Part shown: positions 59,332-64,000 of the stretch, piece after piece
Layout of the letters: each line of letters opens with the position of its first letter
Numbering within the stretch: the stretch's first letter is position 1
NCBI RefSeq assembly: GCF_900143055.1
Contig: NZ_FRCW01000004.1
Span: 345,315-409,314 of the forward strand
DNA from: Fibrobacter sp. UWR3
GTDB lineage: Bacteria; Fibrobacterota; Fibrobacteria; Fibrobacterales; Fibrobacteraceae
Direction: 5' to 3'
Length of the DNA: 64,000 bases
The notes under the pieces: model-generated
The model's database searches: none
What the model saw: the letters and a program-made list of their open reading frames with translations, nothing else
Told to the model about the DNA's origin: nothing
Program-made: the position numbers and the translations under genes

Positions 59332-60024
59332 TTGAAGGTCTGGCTTTTCGATTACGACCTTACTTTGTATGGCGACGAAGAGCGCTATGTCATCAATTCG
59401 CTCGACCACCGCATTTCGCTTTTTGTGCAGAAGACTGTCGGCGGCGATTTTGAATCGGCGCACAGGATTCGCACGGATTACCTGGAAAAGTTCGGCACGA
59501 CGCTTGCTGGCCTCATGGCGATGAACGGTACCGACCCGGACGAATTCTTCGATTTCATTCACGAACCCGAATACCTGACGTACCCGAAAAACGCTCCCGA
59601 AAAACTCGCGCTGTTGCAAGGCCTGCAGGGCCCCCGCTATGTGTTTACCAACGGGCGGCACGACTGGAGCGAGGCGGGCATGGCGCACATGGGAATTGCT
59701 CCCGCGATAGATGGCGTGTTCGACCTGAAGATGATGGACTGGGTGGGAAAACCGCACGAGAGCGCGTACGAGAAGATGGAGCGGTGGCTTGCGCGTGTTT
59801 GGCCGGAGAGATGTGGCGCGATGCCTGGATGGGAATGCTCGATGCCCGCGAACAAGCGCGATATTGTGCTCCTGGAAGATTCTCTGCGGAACCTGGAACC
59901 CGCGCATAGGCGGGGCTGGACCACCGTGCTCGTGAACCCGAACGTGGAAGCGCCGGCTTGGGTGGATTTCCATATACCGCATCTGATGAACCTGCGCGAT
60001 ATTCTTCCTGTTGTGTCATCCTGA
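59332..60024 (+). CDS. HAD-family pyrimidine 5'-nucleotidase-like hydrolase
   Basis: 230 residues, TTG start with GGGGG upstream. Motif I DYDLTLYG, motif II FTNGR, and a motif III/IV region VLLEDSLRNLEPAHRRGW. SDT1/pyrimidine-nucleotidase-like members dephosphorylate UMP or CMP or pyridoxal phosphate; the exact substrate is not clear. 11 bp after dgt, probably co-transcribed, which suits a nucleotide role. Confidence 0.82.
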   Translation: MKVWLFDYDLTLYGDEERYVINSLDHRISLFVQKTVGGDFESAHRIRTDYLEKFGTTLAGLMAMNGTDPDEFFDFIHEPEYLTYPKNAPEKLALLQGLQGPRYVFTNGRHDWSEAGMAHMGIAPAIDGVFDLKMMDWVGKPHESAYEKMERWLARVWPERCGAMPGWECSMPANKRDIVLLEDSLRNLEPAHRRGWTTVLVNPNVEAPAWVDFHIPHLMNLRDILPVVSS

Positions 60025-60056
60025 GCGGAGTGCGCAGCACGTAGTCGAAGGATCTA
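60018..60056 (+). repeat. REP-like unit
   Basis: CATCCTGAGCGGAGTGCGCA...GTCGAAGGATCT; imperfect hairpin overlapping the nucleotidase stop. Confidence 0.6.
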
Positions 60057-60076
60057 TTTTTGTATTTTATACCCGT

Positions 60077-61195
60077 ATGAAACGAACTGTTTATTCTGCA
60101 CTTTTTGTAACGCTCGCTCTCCTTTTTGCCTCCCTGGCGTGGTCGTTCCCCGCTCCGCAGGCGCGCAACGGCTTCAGCAACATGAACGTGACGACGGAGT
60201 ATTCCGAACTTTTGAAAGAGAAGAACGCCCGTAACGATTCGCTTTTGCCCGCGCTCGACGGCGACAAGGCCTTTGCCGAGGTGCTCCGCCTGAACCCGAA
60301 CTTCTGGAGTCTCGGGAGCGCGATGGACAAGGAAGGCTCGCTCGTTACCAAGCTCAATGCGCAAATCGTGTTTATCGACGGTATCCGCGAGGATCCTTTC
60401 TGCGAACTGGTGAAGGGCTCCAAGAGCGACGCTTCCACATGGAACGTTCGTATAGGCGTGGACTTCGTTTCGGGCGGTTCCAACACGGTGCATATCCACG
60501 TGCAACAGTGCCTTGACTACGTGCGTGACCAGCTGGGTTATGCCATCAAGCAGGGCGACAAGATTGTGGTTATCCCGCCGAAGAAGGTGCTGGACAAGCT
60601 CCGCGAAAGCGAGATTCCCGATGCCATCGACCTCGACATGCAGCAGACGCTTTTGAAGGCGCACGAAGAAGTGGAACTTGACGGCAAGTGCCCCAAAAAC
60701 ATCGAGGCCTACATCATATTGATGAACGTGTACAACCAGGTCAAGGACAAGAAGATGGATTACGTTGTCATCAATGACCAGTTGAACAAGAACCGCAACG
60801 GCGCGGGCCGCGTGCAGAGCTGCGCCTTTAGCCGCGAGTGGAACAAGCGCTACCAGGAAAGTGCGAGTTTCGAGTGCGATATCGACAACGACCGCTGCCT
60901 CTACCGCCAGGAGAAGGACGGCAACTCCGAGTGGAGCATCAATTACGAGAAGGACCGTTTCGAGTACATCAACAAGAAGTTCCTGTTCTTCAACCGTAAC
61001 CCCAAGAGCATCCACAAGGGCGGCACCATGCTCGACCTGCGCCTTATCCGCCTTTCGACCAAACTCTACCTGGAAGCCTACATCGACCTGAAGGGTAACC
61101 CCGTGACACTAGGGCTCATCATTGTTCCCGGTGACAAGACCATCGAGGATTACGACGACGGGGAAGACGAAGAAGACGGCGTGATGATGGAATAG
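60077..61195 (+). CDS. Secreted protein of unknown function
   Basis: 372 residues with signal peptide (MKRTVYSALFVTLALLFASLAWS). Mature part rich in charged residues: EVLRLNPNFWSLGSAMDKEGSLV, HIHVQQCLDYVRDQLGYAIKQGDKIVVIPPKK, then a segment with FECDIDNDRCLYRQEK and an acidic C-terminus (EDYDDGEDEEDGVMME). Four Cys could form disulfides. No family recognised. An upstream in-frame Met would be inside the repeat at 60018 and is rejected. Confidence 0.7.
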   Translation: MKRTVYSALFVTLALLFASLAWSFPAPQARNGFSNMNVTTEYSELLKEKNARNDSLLPALDGDKAFAEVLRLNPNFWSLGSAMDKEGSLVTKLNAQIVFIDGIREDPFCELVKGSKSDASTWNVRIGVDFVSGGSNTVHIHVQQCLDYVRDQLGYAIKQGDKIVVIPPKKVLDKLRESEIPDAIDLDMQQTLLKAHEEVELDGKCPKNIEAYIILMNVYNQVKDKKMDYVVINDQLNKNRNGAGRVQSCAFSREWNKRYQESASFECDIDNDRCLYRQEKDGNSEWSINYEKDRFEYINKKFLFFNRNPKSIHKGGTMLDLRLIRLSTKLYLEAYIDLKGNPVTLGLIIVPGDKTIEDYDDGEDEEDGVMME

Positions 61196-61305
61196 GTGCG
61201 CGTACCCGCCAGAATTCCTGTTTCCTGCTTCATTTTGACGCCTTAATCCTTTTTTTGGACTTCTTATTATCTATATTTGGCGCGTACAAATCAAGGAGTA
61301 GCTAA

Positions 61306-62589
61306 ATGCTCAAATCTACACTGCAACAGACCGATCCGGAAATCTACAACATCATTCAGGAAGAAGCCGAACGCCAGGAATATGGCATCGAGCTCATCGC
61401 TTCCGAAAACTATACCTCCAAGGCCGTCATGGAAGCCATGGGTTCCGTGCTGACCAACAAGTACAGCGAAGGCTACGTCGGCAAGCGCTACTACGGTGGT
61501 AACGAAGTGATCGACAAGATGGAAGCTTTGGCCATCGAACGTTGCAAGAAGCTCTTTGGTTGCGACCACGTGAACATCCAGCCGCTGTCCGGTTCTCCGG
61601 CCAACGCCGCCGTGTACTTCGCCGTCCTCAAACCGGGCGACAAGGTCCTCGGCCTCAAGCTCGACCACGGTGGACACCTTTCTCACGGCCATCCGGTGAA
61701 CTTCTCCGGTATGCTCTACAACTTCGTGCAGTACGAAGTCGATAAGGAAACAGGCCGCATCGACATGGACAAGGTCCGCGAAATCGCTCTCCGCGAAAAG
61801 CCGAAGATGATCCTCGCCGGTTTCTCTGCCTACAGCCGTAACCTCGACTGGAAGCGCTTCAAGGAAATCGCCGACGAAGTGGGCGCCCTTACGATGGCTG
61901 ACATTTCTCACATTGCCGGTCTCATTGCCGGTAAGGCTATCGAATCTCCGGTGCCGTATTTCGACATCGTGACGACCACCACCCACAAGACTCTCCGTGG
62001 CCCGCGTTCCGCTATCATCATGTGCAAGGACCGCACCATCCAGAAGATGGTGAAGGGCGAACTCAAGGAAGTCTCCCTCGCCAAGGAAATCGACAAGGGC
62101 GTGTTCCCGGGCATGCAGGGTGGTCCGCACGACCACATCAACGCCGGTAAGGCCGTTGCATTCCTCGAAGCTCTGCAGCCGGAATTCCAGACCTACGCGA
62201 AGAACGTTATCAAGAACGCTCAGGCCATGGCCGACGAAATGATGAAGCTGGGCTACAAGGTCATTAGCGACGGTACCGACAACCACCTCATCGTGGTGGA
62301 CATGACCTCCAAGGGCGTTTCCGGTAAGGAAGCCGAAGTGGCCATGGAAAAGGTCGGCATCTCCTGCAGCCGTTCTACCATCCCGTTCGATCCGCGCAAG
62401 CCGATGGACCCGTCCGGTGTCCGTCTCGGTACGCCTGCTATCACGACTCGTGGCTTCGACGAAGAAGACACTCGCGAAGTGGCCCGCATCATCGACCGCG
62501 CTATCAAGGCTAAGGACGACGATGCTGCTCTCAAGAAGATCCGCGAAGAAATCGTGGCTCTCTGCAAGAAGCATCCGCTTTATAAATAA
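61306..62589 (+). CDS. glyA: Serine hydroxymethyltransferase
   Basis: 427 residues, full length. PLP-binding Lys in VTTTTHKTLRGPRS, the EGYVGKRYYGG substrate region, LSGSPANAAVYF, and GGHLSHGHPVNFSG. Interconverts serine and glycine with tetrahydrofolate. AGGAG at 6 nt; a TATATTTG box (61272-61279) is about 30 nt upstream. Codon use is strongly biased, as in the ribosomal genes here. Confidence 0.97.
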   Translation: MLKSTLQQTDPEIYNIIQEEAERQEYGIELIASENYTSKAVMEAMGSVLTNKYSEGYVGKRYYGGNEVIDKMEALAIERCKKLFGCDHVNIQPLSGSPANAAVYFAVLKPGDKVLGLKLDHGGHLSHGHPVNFSGMLYNFVQYEVDKETGRIDMDKVREIALREKPKMILAGFSAYSRNLDWKRFKEIADEVGALTMADISHIAGLIAGKAIESPVPYFDIVTTTTHKTLRGPRSAIIMCKDRTIQKMVKGELKEVSLAKEIDKGVFPGMQGGPHDHINAGKAVAFLEALQPEFQTYAKNVIKNAQAMADEMMKLGYKVISDGTDNHLIVVDMTSKGVSGKEAEVAMEKVGISCSRSTIPFDPRKPMDPSGVRLGTPAITTRGFDEEDTREVARIIDRAIKAKDDDAALKKIREEIVALCKKHPLYK

Positions 62590-62761
62590 CCGCTCGCGCT
62601 AGACTAGGGGATTAAATTGCTCCGGTCTGCGCTCGCTCTCGCAAAAGCGTGCAAAACGAGTGTCGCAAAATTGTGCTTGCATAATTTTATGACCGAGTGC
62701 AGCCGCGGACGCCAACGGCGTCAACCACGCCTCGTTAATACGAGGCGTTTGTTGCTCACAC
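62589..62761 (+). repeat. Expanded copy of the two-hairpin element after glyA
   Basis: Starts ACCGCTCGCGCTAGACTAGG at the glyA stop and continues GCTCCGGTCTGCGCTCGCTCTCGC (first hairpin), then about 85 bp of other sequence, then CGCCTCG-ttaa-tACGAGGCG (second hairpin) and GCTCACA. Confidence 0.6.
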
Positions 62762-62798
62762 AAGTAAAGTGTAGCGGGGCAAACGCTCCGCGTGTTGC

Positions 62799-62870
62799 GT
62801 CATCCTGAGCGTAGCAAAGGATCCGGACTCGCATTATGTCATCCCCGACTTGTTCGGGGATCTTTTATAT
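62799..62870 (+). repeat. REP-like units before the hairpin cluster
   Basis: CATCCTGAGCGTAGCAAAGGATCC then CATCCCCGACTTGTTCGGGGATC, a perfect hairpin CCCCGA-cttgt-TCGGGG followed by TTTT; could end the glyA transcript. Confidence 0.55.
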
Positions 62871-62884
62871 ATAGAAAAAGCACA

Positions 62885-63130
62885 AAATTGCCAAAGTGGC
62901 GGTGAAATGGCTGAAAAATTGTCGTTTTCACCGCCGAAATTTACTTTGTGTGTATAAAAATGAACCTTTTTCTTGTTGCAGGGCATGATGCTGGCGGTGA
63001 AATGGAAGAAAAATGTTCAAAATCACCGCCATATGCGGCCTTTGGTGGGCTAAAATGAACAAAATTGCACAGACAAACTAGTAAAGTGGCGGTAAAATGG
63101 CGGAAAAATTGTCGTTTTCACCGCCAGAAA
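62885..63130. repeat. Cluster of three GGCGGTGAAA hairpins
   Basis: 62898-62935, 62993-63030 and 63088-63125: GGCGGT(G/A)A...TCACCGCC stems, with similar loops (ATGGCTGAAAAATTGTCG in 1 and 3). AT-rich spacers contain AAAATGAAC words. No gene. Confidence 0.7.
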
Positions 63131-63190
63131 GGAATTTTCTGCCAACGGTTACAGAAAGATTCTATTATTTGGAAACAACTTGGAGGAAAC

Positions 63191-63958
63191 ATGCGACACC
63201 TTTGGTTTGGAATTCTTGCTTGTGCGGCGATGCTTGTCGCCTGCGGTGACGATGACAGCGATTTTGCGACACGCCCGGATGGGAAGGAATTGACGGAAGG
63301 GATGCTGACGGACTCGCGCAACGGTCAGACTTACAAGACGGTCACCATCGGCACGCAGACCTGGATGGCGGAAAATCTCAACTACGAGACTGCAAACTCC
63401 TACTGCTACAAGGATAGCGTTTCTAACTGCACCAAGTACGGTCGCCTTTACACTTGGGCTGCTGCGAAAACCGCTTGTCCGAGCGGCTGGCATTTGCCGA
63501 CAGAGGTCGAATTTAAAGAGCTAGTTGCTACTGTTGGCGGTTCTAGTACAGCAGGCAAGATGCTCAAGTCTACTAGCGGCTGGGATGACGATGAAGGGGA
63601 AAGCGGCAATGGTACGGATGCCTACTTGTTCACGGCGTTGCCTGCTGGCGAATGGTCCGACAACGGTGGGATTTACCGTGATGAGGGCCTTTATGCGTTC
63701 TTCTGGGGTTCTACTGATGATGGTATCGCGTACAGTATGAACTTGCACTACCACGACGACATTGCAGGCCTGGGTTACGGCCACAAGGACACCGGACACT
63801 CTGTCCGTTGTATCAAAGGTTTAGAGGTGAAAAAGAGAACGACGCTCGTAGGGATTTATATATCATTCTGGCAATGTATATTGTGGTGTCTAAAATACCT
63901 TTTTTGGGTCTATATGACAAAAAGGTACCTGAAAAACAGGTACTTTTTGATTATATGA
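63191..63958 (+). CDS. FISUMP-domain lipoprotein with odd hydrophobic tail
   Basis: 255 residues from the ATG at 63191 (GGAGG at 5 nt). Lipobox at Cys18 (MLVAC), a short linker, then a complete FISUMP domain: TYKTVTIGTQTWMAENLNY, CYKDSVSNCTKYGRLYTWAAAK, CPSGWHLPTEVEF, and HSVRCIKG where such proteins normally end. Here the frame continues about 40 residues (IYISFWQCILWCLKYLFWVY...) through AT-rich DNA with GGTACCTG hairpins, so the original stop may have been lost. Single short linker, unlike the Ser-rich pair at 35.8 kb. Confidence 0.83.
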   Translation: MRHLWFGILACAAMLVACGDDDSDFATRPDGKELTEGMLTDSRNGQTYKTVTIGTQTWMAENLNYETANSYCYKDSVSNCTKYGRLYTWAAAKTACPSGWHLPTEVEFKELVATVGGSSTAGKMLKSTSGWDDDEGESGNGTDAYLFTALPAGEWSDNGGIYRDEGLYAFFWGSTDDGIAYSMNLHYHDDIAGLGYGHKDTGHSVRCIKGLEVKKRTTLVGIYISFWQCILWCLKYLFWVYMTKRYLKNRYFLII

Positions 63959-63990
63959 CATTTGGGTACCTGAAATCGTCCGCAAGCCTT
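63905..63990 (+). repeat. GGTACCTG hairpins at the window end
   Basis: AAAAAGGTACCTG-aaaa-ACAGGTACTTTTT (63918-63947) and a further GGGTACCTGAAA. They overlap the 3' end of the FISUMP frame. Confidence 0.5.
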
Positions 63991-64000
63991 TATCTACTTG

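Noticed and set aside
61200..61305. Glycine riboswitch before glyA
   Set aside because: The ~110-bp leader is too short and lacks the conserved core; only a promoter box and ribosome site are visible.

Overview
The window comes from a member of the genus Fibrobacter or a close relative. Two signatures support this: several proteins carry the Fibrobacter succinogenes major paralogous (FISUMP) domain (window start, 35.8-38.3 kb, window end), and one belongs to the TIGR02147 family, also described as a large Fibrobacter paralogous family. Many lipoproteins and outer-membrane beta-barrel proteins, two glycoside hydrolases and TATATTTG-type promoter boxes fit the same group. No rRNA, prophage, transposase, integrase or CRISPR array was found.

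Layout. 0-1.3 kb: 3' part of a FISUMP protein, tRNA-Pro(UGG) with its terminator, and a duplicated tRNA tail. 1.3-9.7 kb: a minus-strand gene string with overlaps (RND/MMPL exporter, aspartate aminotransferase, FHA-ABC transporter, Ser/Thr kinase, yraN, YciO/Sua5-like). 9.7-11.3 kb: a BamA/TamA-like barrel. 11.4-13.1 kb: ruvB and ruvA. 13.2-16.7 kb: envelope proteins, one of them frameshifted, and a histidine phosphatase. 16.8-18.5 kb: hisI and proA. 19-26 kb: a GH2 enzyme, rplU-rpmA, tmRNA (tag ADENYALAA) and a GH5 enzyme with a C-terminal binding module. 26-28.5 kb: TIGR02147 regulator, PAS/zinc-ribbon protein and two small envelope proteins.

28.6-44.8 kb is the most unusual part. It is an accessory region on the 3' side of nifJ (pyruvate:ferredoxin oxidoreductase). 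The intact nifJ sits at the right end, and two 3'-terminal nifJ fragments lie further left (33.2-34.8 and 28.7-29.4 kb), each ending at the stop codon. Between the copies lie a PD-(D/E)XK nuclease operon with zinc-finger and membrane proteins, a YafQ-type toxin-antitoxin pair, two unknown genes, a tandem pair of FISUMP lipoproteins each followed by a tiny LEPR-XLL peptide gene, a RelB/PIN pair and a DUF4143-type ATPase. A repeat family with ends GCGTTAGGG/GGGAACGCCC punctuates these cassettes. A separate, roughly 90-bp two-hairpin element has inserted four times into the nifJ fragments; the intact nifJ shows the uninterrupted sites.

45-62.6 kb is mostly housekeeping or envelope DNA: a lipoprotein, a YejE/YejF-like oligopeptide ABC transporter pair, pepA, an Ala/Pro-rich barrel protein, a Ca/Na antiporter, an AlgI/AlgX-like O-acetylation pair, an SpmA-SpmB-like membrane protein, a YfcE phosphodiesterase, an RluC/D pseudouridine synthase, dGTPase, a pyrimidine-nucleotidase-like HAD protein, a secreted protein of unknown function and glyA. 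The window ends with repeat hairpins and another FISUMP lipoprotein. Intergenic DNA throughout is rich in short palindromic repeats of several families; these are described individually. All functional names rest on motif and family recognition by eye; no database search was run.
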